Assembly: GCA_015662615.1 (NCBI GenBank)
Contig: DQTU01000076.1
Coordinates: 1 to 17,867 of the forward strand
DNA length: 17,867 nt
Direction: 5' to 3'
Source of the DNA: Campylobacterales bacterium
GTDB taxonomy: Bacteria > Campylobacterota > Campylobacteria > Campylobacterales > QNZT01
The position numbers and the translations under genes were made by a program. Numbering within the stretch: position 1 is the first letter of the stretch; the number at the start of each line of letters is the position of its first letter. A model generated the notes under the pieces. The model was not told where the DNA came from, searched no databases, and saw only the letters and a program-made list of their open reading frames with translations. Of this stretch, positions 6,140-13,319 are shown piece after piece.

Positions 6140-6773
6140 CAGAGAAAACAGAACAATAACTGATAAAATTGATGCATATTTTTTTGATAAAAAACCATCA
6201 GAAGCTTCTCTTTTATATTTTGGGGCGATGCTGTTTGTTGGGTTTTTAGTGTATCAATTTATCTTTTTAGAGACTGATAAAAATATAAAGATTACAGAGT
6301 CGAAATTTAATACTATTAAGAAAAAAGTTGATGAAGAGCGACGCTATTTAAGTTCTAATACGCCTGCAAGACTACAACAGCTTAAAAAATCAGTTGAAGC
6401 AAAGTATGCTGAGTATGATGATACAAACTATAAAATTTCTTATGTTGATAATACCTTAACTGAACTCTCTTATCTTCTTTTTGATGATGAAAACTGGGCT
6501 TCTTTTGTTGATGATATTTCACGATTGGCAAAGAAATATAAAATTGAGATAAAAGAGATTGCAAATAAATTTTATGAACCAACTTTTCAAACAATTACGC
6601 ATGTAGTAGAGATAGATGTTAAATCAAGTGGAAAGTTTTCCAATATGGTCAAGTTTCTTAATGAGATTGAAGAGAGTCAAATGGTAATAGATGTTCATCA
6701 GATTCAAATTACAAAGCCTGAAGATAAACTAGAGGCTCTATTTAAAATTGCAGTATGGGGGATGAGGTACTAA
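6126..6773 (+). CDS. MshJ/PilO-like inner-membrane pilus assembly protein
   Basis: The 215-residue protein has a short cytoplasmic N-terminus and one membrane helix (ASLLYFGAMLFVGFLVYQFI, residues 27-46). A coiled coil rich in Lys and Glu follows (about 50-105), then a periplasmic alpha/beta domain (about 120-215) ending KIAVWGMRY. This is the PilO/GspM/MshJ plan. Such proteins pair with PilN-type domains through their coiled coils and ferredoxin-like folds to link the cytoplasmic ATPase to the secretin. The gene overlaps the preceding one by 14 bases, and its stop shares a base with the start of the following gene, which implies coupled translation. The call rests on topology and position between the PilN-like and secretin genes. 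Confidence 0.68.
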   Translation: MAISSRENRTITDKIDAYFFDKKPSEASLLYFGAMLFVGFLVYQFIFLETDKNIKITESKFNTIKKKVDEERRYLSSNTPARLQQLKKSVEAKYAEYDDTNYKISYVDNTLTELSYLLFDDENWASFVDDISRLAKKYKIEIKEIANKFYEPTFQTITHVVEIDVKSSGKFSNMVKFLNEIEESQMVIDVHQIQITKPEDKLEALFKIAVWGMRY

Positions 6774-7177
6774 TGAAAAAGTTAATAATTTTACCATTTT
6801 TGGCGATATACTTGAAAGCAAATGATAGCAGAGTTGCTATGGTTGCAGAGTATAAAAGTATGTTTTCAAAGATTGGAGAGAGACGAATTGGTGTTGATCC
6901 TAGAATAATAGATGCTGTTAAAACACCATTTGTAATGGTCAAAAAAGAGCAACCCAAGATAGTTAATGGAGAGGTGGTAAAGGCATCTTCAGAGTTTATT
7001 TTACAAGCTATGATTAACAAAAAAGCAAAAATTAATGGGAAATGGTACGGTGTCAATGATGATATTGGTGACTTAAAGGTTGTCTCTGTCAAAAATGGTG
7101 TGGTATGGCTGAAAAACAGCGAATTTAAAAAGAGATTAACAATGAGGAAAGAAAATGCAAAAATTAGTATCAAGTAA
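6773..7177 (+). CDS. MshK/PilP-like small periplasmic pilus protein
   Basis: This is a 134-residue exported protein. I place the start at ATG 6773, sharing a base with the upstream stop (TAATG) and five bases after GAGG (6764-6767). From there the protein opens with MKKLIILPFLAIYLKA, a good signal peptide or N-terminal anchor. A start 18 bases earlier would put MGDEVL in front of it and spoil the signal. The C-terminal part, with the segments INKKAKINGKWYGVNDDIGD and VKNGVVWLKNSEFKKRL, resembles the small beta domain of PilP, GspC and MshK, which bridges the inner-membrane complex and the secretin. It overlaps the secretin gene by 23 bases. The assignment is inferred from this pattern and from gene order. 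Confidence 0.6.
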   Translation: MKKLIILPFLAIYLKANDSRVAMVAEYKSMFSKIGERRIGVDPRIIDAVKTPFVMVKKEQPKIVNGEVVKASSEFILQAMINKKAKINGKWYGVNDDIGDLKVVSVKNGVVWLKNSEFKKRLTMRKENAKISIK

Positions 7178-8675
7178 GTTAAAAAAATCGGTCTTAGCAC
7201 TCAGCTTTGCCTCACTATTAGTTGGAAGTGTATCAACTCTTGAAGCAAAAAGTTGTGATAGCAGGACATTTAATATCAAAATTTCTGAAGAGGTATCAAC
7301 AAATGAGATCTTAAATCAACTTAGTGATGAGTGTGGATTTTCTGTCATTACAAAAGATGAATTTGCAGGTGAAAAATTAGACAAGAAGCTTTTTGGTATT
7401 AATATCAAAAAGATGAGTCTTGATGAAATTTTTGAAGTTTTAGTAAAGAGTAAAGGGTTGGATTATAGTTATGATCATAACATGTTACAAATTAGTGGGC
7501 TATCAACTAAAACCTTTAAAATAGATTATGTCAATACAGAAAGATCAGGGGTAAGTAATACGGATATATCTCTTACTGGTGATTCAGCAGTAGCTGATGA
7601 GGGTGAAGGTGGTAAAGGTGGATCACTCTCAACGGGTGCTACAATCACTTCAAGTGATAAGTTTAGTTTCTGGGGAAAAATGGAAGCTGAACTAGGAGTG
7701 ATATTAAATGCTCCTTCGGATAAGTTTAAAGCTCCAGCCCCAATTATCAATAGAGAAGCAGGGCTTGTTACGGTAAGTGGTACTACAGCACAGGTTAATA
7801 GAATTGCTATTTATATAGATCAGCTTATGAGCAGGTTGCATAAACAAGTTTTAATTGATGTGAAAATTCTTTCTGTTAATCTTGATAAGTCAAGACAAAC
7901 AGGTATTAACTGGGGTGAAATATATAAACTGCAAAATATGAAATTAACTTATGAGATGCTAAATTCTAATAATCTTAGTGAAGTTGCAAATGATTCGATT
8001 CAAGAATTTGGTGATGATAACCCAAGTGCACATGCTACATTTATGAGACTTTCTGGAAATACTGCTATCACAGATCTTGTAAAGTTTTTAAATACACAAG
8101 GGGATGTAACCTCGATTTCAAATCCTAAAGTGGTCACACTAAATAATCAACCAGCGGTTTTTAGTTCAGGTGATCAACTCTATTATAAGCTCTCTGCTTC
8201 TTCGAGACAAACAGGGAGCAATGCCGCAACGGAGACTTATAATAATGAAGTAGTGAAGTCTGTATTTGCAGGAATACTTCTTGATATTACACCAGAGATT
8301 ACCGATGATGGAGAGATTATTTTAAAGATCAACCCTTCTATCTCAACCGTTAAAACAGAAGTAAAGACAGATGAATCAGGTGTGAGAAGATTACCGCCCG
8401 ATCTTATGAAAAAACAGATTTCATCTGTTGTGAAACTTAGAGATGGCGAAAAAATCGTACTTGGAGGCTTGATAAACAGTCGTACAGGGAATACTACTTA
8501 TAAAGTACCGATTTTAGGAAATTTGCCGATATTAGGATATGCATTTAAGCAGGAGAGAATTACAGAGATTAGAGAAGAGTTAGTGGTCATTATCACTCCT
8601 CATATCATAAACCCAAAAAGAGGGAAAAGACGAGTGGTTTCCCTTAAAGAGTTAGGCTATCAAGGTATTAAGTAA
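7155..8675 (+). CDS. mshL: MshL-type secretin, outer-membrane pore
   Basis: The product forms the outer-membrane secretin ring for the pilus or secretion apparatus. The 506-residue protein starts with a Sec signal peptide (KLKKSVLALSFASLLVG, with likely cleavage after LEA near residue 31). A periplasmic N0/STN-like domain follows at about 38-120, then a Gly/Ser-rich low-complexity linker (about 145-170). An N1-like segment, PAPIINREAGLVTVSGT, precedes the secretin core. Core motifs include VTSISNPKVVTLNNQPAV and the closing VPILGNLPILGYAFKQ and EELVVIITPHII, which are hallmark secretin sequences. No lipobox is present, so outer-membrane delivery may need a partner. The start ATG has AGG/GAGG eight to ten bases upstream and overlaps the previous gene. 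The secretin call is firm; the MSHA subtype follows from neighbours and domain order. A Cts-type competence secretin is the main alternative. Confidence 0.88.
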   Translation: MQKLVSSKLKKSVLALSFASLLVGSVSTLEAKSCDSRTFNIKISEEVSTNEILNQLSDECGFSVITKDEFAGEKLDKKLFGINIKKMSLDEIFEVLVKSKGLDYSYDHNMLQISGLSTKTFKIDYVNTERSGVSNTDISLTGDSAVADEGEGGKGGSLSTGATITSSDKFSFWGKMEAELGVILNAPSDKFKAPAPIINREAGLVTVSGTTAQVNRIAIYIDQLMSRLHKQVLIDVKILSVNLDKSRQTGINWGEIYKLQNMKLTYEMLNSNNLSEVANDSIQEFGDDNPSAHATFMRLSGNTAITDLVKFLNTQGDVTSISNPKVVTLNNQPAVFSSGDQLYYKLSASSRQTGSNAATETYNNEVVKSVFAGILLDITPEITDDGEIILKINPSISTVKTEVKTDESGVRRLPPDLMKKQISSVVKLRDGEKIVLGGLINSRTGNTTYKVPILGNLPILGYAFKQERITEIREELVVIITPHIINPKRGKRRVVSLKELGYQGIK

Positions 8676-8686
8676 AAATGTTAAAG

Positions 8687-8701
8687 AGGAGGGGTAAGTT
8701 G
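8687..8701 (+). promoter_or_regulatory. Strong ribosome binding site pointing to a TTG start for the MshN-like gene
   Basis: AGGAGG (8687-8692) sits six bases before TTG at 8699-8701. The ATG at 8678 in the same frame has no recognisable Shine-Dalgarno sequence, and the strong site lies downstream of that ATG, inside the frame. The TTG is therefore the better-supported start. Confidence 0.6.
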
Positions 8702-9430
8702 AGTAGAATTAGTACAATAGTATCAGAATCTGAACGAAAGATTACTGATGACAAAAGTTTTATGCAAAAATTTTCATTTCTGCTCACGGTTATTGTAGGC
8801 TTATCAGCTTATATTATAGTGCAAGGTTTTAATGCGGTTGATAACCTCTCATTGCCTTATGAAGATAAGATTAAATTTGTATCTTTAGAGATGGTGGAGC
8901 GTGAAATTAATGGCAATAATATTAACTTAGCAGTCATAGAAGATGATTTTTCTGAGTTAGTCTCTATTGATTTAAGTGGTATTTCACTTTTTCAACCTAT
9001 GAAACCTATGCAAAATGTACAAAATGTGCCACACCAAAGATATGAACAAAATCATCAACAAACGGTCATGGTGGAAAAAAGAGTTAGTACAATAAAAAAA
9101 GAGGATAAGAAAAAAGTATTTATTACGTCACAAGATGGCAATTCACTCTCTTTTATAAAGAAGAAGTTTTACGCAACTAATAATGCTGTTTTCTCAATCA
9201 AGTTAGCAGAAAAGTTTTATGAATCTAAAAAATATCAACAAGCATTGAAGTGGTCATTGATTACCAATGAGATTGATTCCAAAAATGAGCAGAGTTGGCT
9301 TATGTTTGCCAAGATTAAAAATCAAATGGGTAAAAAACAAGATGCGATCAATGCGTTAAATGAGTATTTAAAACGTGAAAACTCTTCTAAAGCAATATCA
9401 TTGCTCAAAGAGATTAAAAAGAGCGTATAG
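8699..9430 (+). CDS. MshN-like TPR pilus biogenesis protein
   Basis: This is a bitopic inner-membrane protein of about 243 residues from the TTG start (250 from the upstream ATG). A short cytoplasmic tail is followed by one membrane helix (about 26-43, FSFLLTVIVGLSAYIIVQG). A variable, Gln/Met/Pro-rich periplasmic linker comes next, with MKPMQNVQNVPHQRYEQ. The C-terminal 80 residues form paired helices of tetratricopeptide type (AEKFYESKKYQQALKWSLI and WLMFAKIKNQMGKKQDAINAL). This is the MshN or GspB-like plan, a scaffold thought to assist secretin or pilus assembly. It lies 23 bases after the secretin stop and 8 bases before the ATPase gene. The TPR region is clear; the MshN name comes from position. 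Confidence 0.65.
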   Translation: MSRISTIVSESERKITDDKSFMQKFSFLLTVIVGLSAYIIVQGFNAVDNLSLPYEDKIKFVSLEMVEREINGNNINLAVIEDDFSELVSIDLSGISLFQPMKPMQNVQNVPHQRYEQNHQQTVMVEKRVSTIKKEDKKKVFITSQDGNSLSFIKKKFYATNNAVFSIKLAEKFYESKKYQQALKWSLITNEIDSKNEQSWLMFAKIKNQMGKKQDAINALNEYLKRENSSKAISLLKEIKKSV

Positions 9431-9438
9431 GCAGAATT

Positions 9439-11187
9439 ATGAGAAAAAGAGAAGAATTAGGTATTGTTGATTTTTTATGTGATAATAAAATCATAACGCC
9501 GGACATTGCAAAAGAGATAGAAGAAGAGCATGAAGATATTGGTGATGATATAGGCTCAATTCTTATCAAGAGGGGTATTGTTAATAGTGATACACTCATA
9601 CTGCTTTTAATTGAAGCATTAAAAAATGGTATTATTCTCTTGAGCGAAGTTTATACTAAATTTTCAATTGATATTGATGTTTTTATAGAGAAGTTTGCTC
9701 AGAGTCGTAACTGTGATTATATAGATCTTTTTAGTGTTGATGTCAACTATACTATTGGTGCTAAGATAGGGTATGAGCGTATTAGTAAAATAGGAGTCTT
9801 GCCTTATAAAGAGGATGACTTAAATATCTATATCGCAGCTATAGATCCTTTTGATATGGGACTTCAAGATTCTCTTCACCGTATTTTTAGAAATAAGCTT
9901 ATTAAAGTAGCGATTGCAAATCCAGATCAAATAGCAAAACATCTGCACAATATTGAGATTAGTGAGAGTGTTAAAGATTTAATTTCTGAAATCAGACAAG
10001 AGTTTAAAGCAAGTGATGCAAATGATGAAGAGAGTTCCGGTATTTTAAAACTGATAGAGCTTATTCTGAAAACTGCCATCATAAGTGGTGCGAGTGATAT
10101 TCATATTGAGCCGACTGAAACAAACTGTATTATCAGAGCGCGTATTGATGGTATGTTGAAAGAGATCTTTGTATTTGATAAAGATATGTTTCCGCCTTTG
10201 GGTTCACGGGTGAAATTGTTAGGGAATTTGGATATTGCAGAGAAAAGAAAACCACAAGATGGCCGATTTTCAGCAACAATTATGGACAAACATTATGATT
10301 TTAGAATGTCAACTCTGCCTATCATGACGGGTGAATCTATTGTAATGCGGATTCTTGATAAATCAAAGGTTATGATTAAGTTAGAAGATTTAGGAATGCA
10401 TCCTGAAAATTTTAAAAAGTTTCGAGCTGCCATGGATGCGCCTTATGGTGTTATCTTTGTAACTGGACCTACGGGAAGTGGTAAATCAACAACACTTTAT
10501 GCTGGTATGAATGCTATTAAAAGTGTAAAGAGAAAGATGATTACGGTTGAAGATCCAGTTGAGTATCAAATGTCCCTTCTTCAACAAGTACAAGTAAATA
10601 ACAAAGCAAATCTGACTTTTGCTTCAGCACTAAGGTCGATTTTGAGACAAGATCCAGATATCATTATGATTGGTGAGGTACGGGATAAAGAGACTTTGAA
10701 AATTGCGATTGAAGCATCTCTTACAGGGCACCTTGTTTTAACAACACTGCATACTAATGATGCAGTAAGTGCAATAACTAGGATTATTGACATGGGTATA
10801 GAAGCTTATCTAGTATCAGGTGCACTTATTGCGATTCAAGCACAAAGATTAATTCGTAAAGTATGTCCTCACTGTAAAGTGAAAACAATACTCCCCGAAG
10901 AGATACTTAAAGATATGAAAGATTTTATACCTGAGACTTATCAGTTTTATAAAGCAAAAGGGTGTGATAAGTGTATGCAGACTGGATATTCTGGACGAGA
11001 CATGGTCTCAGAAGTATTGGTAGTGGATGAAAATATGCAGAGTATGATCGCACGAGGCGTTTCAAAAGAGGATATCTTAGAGTATGCACTTGAAAATGGG
11101 TTTGTAACCATGTTTGAAGATGCAGCTGTAAGAGCGGCTATCGGAAAGACAACAATAGAAGAAGTATATAGGGTGACTAAATCATAA
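9439..11187 (+). CDS. mshE: GspE/PilB/MshE-type pilus extension or secretion ATPase
   Basis: This hexameric cytoplasmic ATPase powers pilus polymerisation or pseudopilus extension. The 582-residue protein has a two-part MshEN-like N-terminal domain (about 1-150), a linker, and the RecA-like core. Core motifs are Walker A GPTGSGKST (343-351), the Asp box VEDPVEYQM, Walker B with the sequence RQDPDIIMIGEVRD (403-416) and the His box LTGHLVLTTLHTNDA. A zinc-binding tetracysteine motif (C476, C479, C509, C512) is typical of assembly ATPases such as PilB and GspE and argues against a PilT retraction ATPase. The N-terminal domain fits the family poorly at the c-di-GMP motif. There is only a weak ribosome binding site (AGGCAG region) before the ATG. 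The stop shares its last base with the next start codon. Confidence 0.92.
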   Translation: MRKREELGIVDFLCDNKIITPDIAKEIEEEHEDIGDDIGSILIKRGIVNSDTLILLLIEALKNGIILLSEVYTKFSIDIDVFIEKFAQSRNCDYIDLFSVDVNYTIGAKIGYERISKIGVLPYKEDDLNIYIAAIDPFDMGLQDSLHRIFRNKLIKVAIANPDQIAKHLHNIEISESVKDLISEIRQEFKASDANDEESSGILKLIELILKTAIISGASDIHIEPTETNCIIRARIDGMLKEIFVFDKDMFPPLGSRVKLLGNLDIAEKRKPQDGRFSATIMDKHYDFRMSTLPIMTGESIVMRILDKSKVMIKLEDLGMHPENFKKFRAAMDAPYGVIFVTGPTGSGKSTTLYAGMNAIKSVKRKMITVEDPVEYQMSLLQQVQVNNKANLTFASALRSILRQDPDIIMIGEVRDKETLKIAIEASLTGHLVLTTLHTNDAVSAITRIIDMGIEAYLVSGALIAIQAQRLIRKVCPHCKVKTILPEEILKDMKDFIPETYQFYKAKGCDKCMQTGYSGRDMVSEVLVVDENMQSMIARGVSKEDILEYALENGFVTMFEDAAVRAAIGKTTIEEVYRVTKS

Positions 11188-12431
11188 TGAATTATTTTGA
11201 AGTAAATTTTATCTTAAAAGGTAAAAGAGGGACAGAGCTTATCAAAGCAAAGACTAGAACTGATGCAATTTCTATTGCAAAATCAAAACTACATGGGGGA
11301 ACCATTTTAAAAGCTCTTCCCGTTTCTGCACCACTAGAGAATAGAATTGCAGATTTTAAAGAGCAGCATTTTGGTAAGATTGCACAAAAGAAGGTTAAAA
11401 CTGAGTCTTTAATTGCAGCAGTAAGACAATTGGCAGTTATGACAAATGCTGGTATCTCAATCCATGATAGTATCAAAGAGGTGGAAAAAGCTACAGTTGA
11501 TCCTCAACTAAAAGCTATTTTTGATGATGTTAACGATAGTTTAAATGCGGGTAAGAGTTTAACTGAAGCATTTATGCCTTTCAAGTTTCATGTGGGTGAT
11601 GTTACCTTAGCGATGATAGAATTAGGTGAGAGTACAGGTGATATGTCTTCCTCTTTAACAAAACTTGCTGAGGTTTTAGAAGAGATGATGGAAAATGCTA
11701 AAAAATTGAAATCTGCACTTCGTTATCCAACAACTGTTATTATCGCAATTGGAATTGCTTTTACTATTTTAATGGTTTATGTTGTACCAAAATTTAAAGA
11801 GATATTTGAAAAGTTCAACGCTGAGCTTCCCATGCCAACTAAAGTGTTACTCTTTTTAGAGCATGCGATCAATAATTATGGACTTTTTATCTTAGCAGGT
11901 ATCGTTGGTATTGTGATGTACAATAAATATATGTACAAAACAAGTGATGGATATAAACGAAAATCTGATAAGTTTATACTCAAAGTTTACCTCATAGGAA
12001 ATGTGATATTTTATGCCTCTTTGAGTAGATTCATGTTGATTTTTACAGAGCTTGTACGCGCTGGTATCCCTGTTGCTGATGCACTAGATACTGCTTTGAT
12101 GACCATTGATAATGAAGAGATTAAAGATAAGCTCTCAACAGTAAAATATGAAGTTGAGAGAGGTTCAAACCTTACGGATGCATTTGCTAAAACTGAACTT
12201 TTTGAAGGTATGTTGATACAGATGATCAAAGCTGGAGAGCAGGGTGGTGCGTTGGATAAGATGCTTGAGAAAGTAAGTGATTACTATAAGGCAAGATTCA
12301 ATGATATCATTGACAATCTATCCTCATATATTGAGCCAATTTTAATTGGTTTTATTGCCGGAATGGTTTTGATGATGGCTCTTGGAATCTTTTTACCAAT
12401 GTGGGATATGGCATCAGCGGTTAAGGGCTAA
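11187..12431 (+). CDS. mshG: GspF/PilC/MshG-type inner-membrane platform protein
   Basis: This polytopic inner-membrane protein is the rotor or platform partner of the assembly ATPase. The 414 residues contain an N-terminal beta-rich stretch (1-50) and a first T2SSF helical domain (about 75-175) with GESTG at 147-151. Two membrane helices follow (about 180-200 and 226-246). A second T2SSF domain (about 275-375) has GEQGG at 350-354, and a last helix (about 382-406) contains GFIAGMVLMMALGIFLPMW. The duplicated domain with GExxG motifs is diagnostic for the family. The start overlaps the ATPase stop (TAATG). The stop codon overlaps by 4 bases the stop of the convergent hydrolase gene, leaving no room for an intergenic terminator. 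It is the last pilus gene in this cluster. Confidence 0.92.
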   Translation: MNYFEVNFILKGKRGTELIKAKTRTDAISIAKSKLHGGTILKALPVSAPLENRIADFKEQHFGKIAQKKVKTESLIAAVRQLAVMTNAGISIHDSIKEVEKATVDPQLKAIFDDVNDSLNAGKSLTEAFMPFKFHVGDVTLAMIELGESTGDMSSSLTKLAEVLEEMMENAKKLKSALRYPTTVIIAIGIAFTILMVYVVPKFKEIFEKFNAELPMPTKVLLFLEHAINNYGLFILAGIVGIVMYNKYMYKTSDGYKRKSDKFILKVYLIGNVIFYASLSRFMLIFTELVRAGIPVADALDTALMTIDNEEIKDKLSTVKYEVERGSNLTDAFAKTELFEGMLIQMIKAGEQGGALDKMLEKVSDYYKARFNDIIDNLSSYIEPILIGFIAGMVLMMALGIFLPMWDMASAVKG

Positions 12432-13021
12432 ATTACATTTAGCCAATTTCCAACTCTTCCTTGTTCTATTTTTATGGTCGTGGGATTTCCATGACCTGAA
12501 TAGATTTTCATATCATATTCTAACTCTAAAAATTTCTTAATACTTTTTTTCATATCTTCAGGATTTGAGAAGGGAAAGTCAACGCGACCAATAGAGTTTT
12601 CAAAAACAAAATCTCCAGAAAAACAACAATCCTCAATGATAATCATACTATTTCCTGGAGTATGTCCAGGAACCCAGATATATTTTATTTTAATCCCTTC
12701 TAATTCAAACTCTGCATCTCCTGTGATTTCAAAATCAGCAACACTAGGCGGTGTACCTTGTGAAAAGGGATCATTTTTTAACATGAAAGCGTCATCTTTT
12801 GGTACATAGATGGGAATTTTTAGTTTATCTTTTAGCTCTTGGTTACTCCAGATATGATCAAAGTGTCCATGTGTATTCAAAATTGCAATAGGATTGCTTG
12901 TATTTTCTAGAACCCATGATGAGGCTCCCATACCAGGATCAATGATAATATCTTTTCCATCTATCGTGACAATGTAACAATTTGTCTGGTAACTTCCCAT
13001 AGCCTTAGCTTTTAATTTCAT
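12428..13021 (-). CDS. Metallo-beta-lactamase-fold hydrolase, glyoxalase II-like
   Basis: This is a 197-residue cytoplasmic hydrolase with a binuclear metal site. The motifs are complete: THGHFDH (50-56, giving H51, H53, D55 and H56), H120 in GHTPGN, D137 in SGDFVF and H177 in SGHGNP. This is the small group of glyoxalase II-like thioester or persulfide-related hydrolases. It lacks the long C-terminal substrate-binding domain of true glyoxalase II, so the substrate cannot be named. The start is supported by AAAGG about six bases upstream on the minus strand, and the initial MKLKAKAMGSYQTNCYIV is typical of the group. It is convergent with the pilus operon and has its own promoter region upstream. 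Family call firm, function open. Confidence 0.92.
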   Translation of the reverse strand: MKLKAKAMGSYQTNCYIVTIDGKDIIIDPGMGASSWVLENTSNPIAILNTHGHFDHIWSNQELKDKLKIPIYVPKDDAFMLKNDPFSQGTPPSVADFEITGDAEFELEGIKIKYIWVPGHTPGNSMIIIEDCCFSGDFVFENSIGRVDFPFSNPEDMKKSIKKFLELEYDMKIYSGHGNPTTIKIEQGRVGNWLNVI

Positions 13022-13067
13022 AATTAACCTTTAAAATATATTTAATATTCGTTTACTCATGGGTGTT

Positions 13068-13096
13068 ATTCTAGCACAAAATGTTTCATATGGAAA
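13068..13096 (-). promoter_or_regulatory. Probable promoter of the hydrolase gene
   Basis: On the minus strand a -10-like TAGAAT (13073 down to 13068) lies 17 bases from a -35-like TTTCCA (13096 down to 13091; four of six matches to consensus). Transcription would begin near 13060, leaving a leader of about 40 bases. The spacing is ideal but both boxes are imperfect. Confidence 0.45.
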
Positions 13097-13099
13097 CAT
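13081..13099. promoter_or_regulatory. Inverted repeat overlapping the -35 region, possible operator
   Basis: ATGTTTC (13081-13087) and GAAACAT (13093-13099) form perfect 7-base half-sites separated by five bases. They overlap the proposed -35 box of the hydrolase gene. The arrangement fits a dimeric repressor or activator site. No regulator gene is present nearby, so the binding protein is unknown. Confidence 0.4.
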
Positions 13100-13178
13100 C
13101 GCATGCAATTCAAGCTCTAAAAAAGTGAATATATTTTAAAAGTGATTTTTTATTAGTCCTTCGTCAAGGTAAAAACCT

Positions 13179-13192
13179 CCGCCTTTAGGCGG
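13179..13192 (+). repeat. Left-end hairpin of the IS200-type element
   Basis: CCGCCTTTAGGCGG is a 14-base perfect inverted repeat. Its left flank ACCTCC (13175-13180) can also pair with GGAGGT (13215-13220), further down in the tnpA leader. Confidence 0.75.
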
Positions 13193-13219
13193 ACAGATTT
13201 ATCTCCAATTGCTAGGAGG

Positions 13220-13228
13220 TGGTATAAT
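13220..13228 (+). promoter_or_regulatory. Extended -10 promoter of tnpA
   Basis: TGGTATAAT is an extended -10 identical to the one before rplI. There is no clear -35. Transcription would start around 13235, so the tnpA message would have a very short leader with AGAGGG (13240-13245) only three bases before the ATG. The strong AGGAGG at 13214-13219 would then lie outside this transcript. Confidence 0.45.
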
Positions 13229-13319
13229 GTATTCCAAAAAGAGGGAATATGCAATACAGATACGGAAGCCACACAGTATACAAAATAGAGTACCACTTTG
13301 TATTCGTAACAAAATATAG
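13227..13319 (+). other. Out-of-frame 30-codon ORF overlapping the tnpA start
   Basis: The best ribosome binding site in this leader (AGGAGG, 13214-13219) is seven bases upstream of ATG 13227. That ATG opens a 30-codon frame (MYSKKREYAIQI at its start) ending at TAG 13317-13319, in a different frame from tnpA. On read-through transcripts, ribosomes would enter this frame and pass the tnpA start. It may be a decoy that limits TnpA, or a chance overlap. Confidence 0.3.

Larger units (their letters stand above)
13030..13140. repeat. A+T-only inverted repeat flanking the hydrolase promoter
   Basis: Positions 13030-13042 and 13128-13140 are perfect 13-base reverse complements made only of A and T (core TTAAAATATATT). 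They bracket the promoter and the possible operator. In a low-G+C genome an A/T-only match of this length is weak evidence of function. Otherwise, nothing more was found between the hydrolase start and the insertion sequence. Confidence 0.35.

Noticed and set aside
6755..6772. Earlier start for the MshK-like gene
   Set aside because: It would place MGDEVL before a good signal peptide and overlap the preceding gene. ATG 6773 has GAGG at the right distance.
6742..7200. Minus-strand open frame of 152 codons across the MshK-like gene
   Set aside because: It is antisense to a well-placed pilus gene with a signal peptide and coupled start, and its translation is hydrophobic with no recognisable family.
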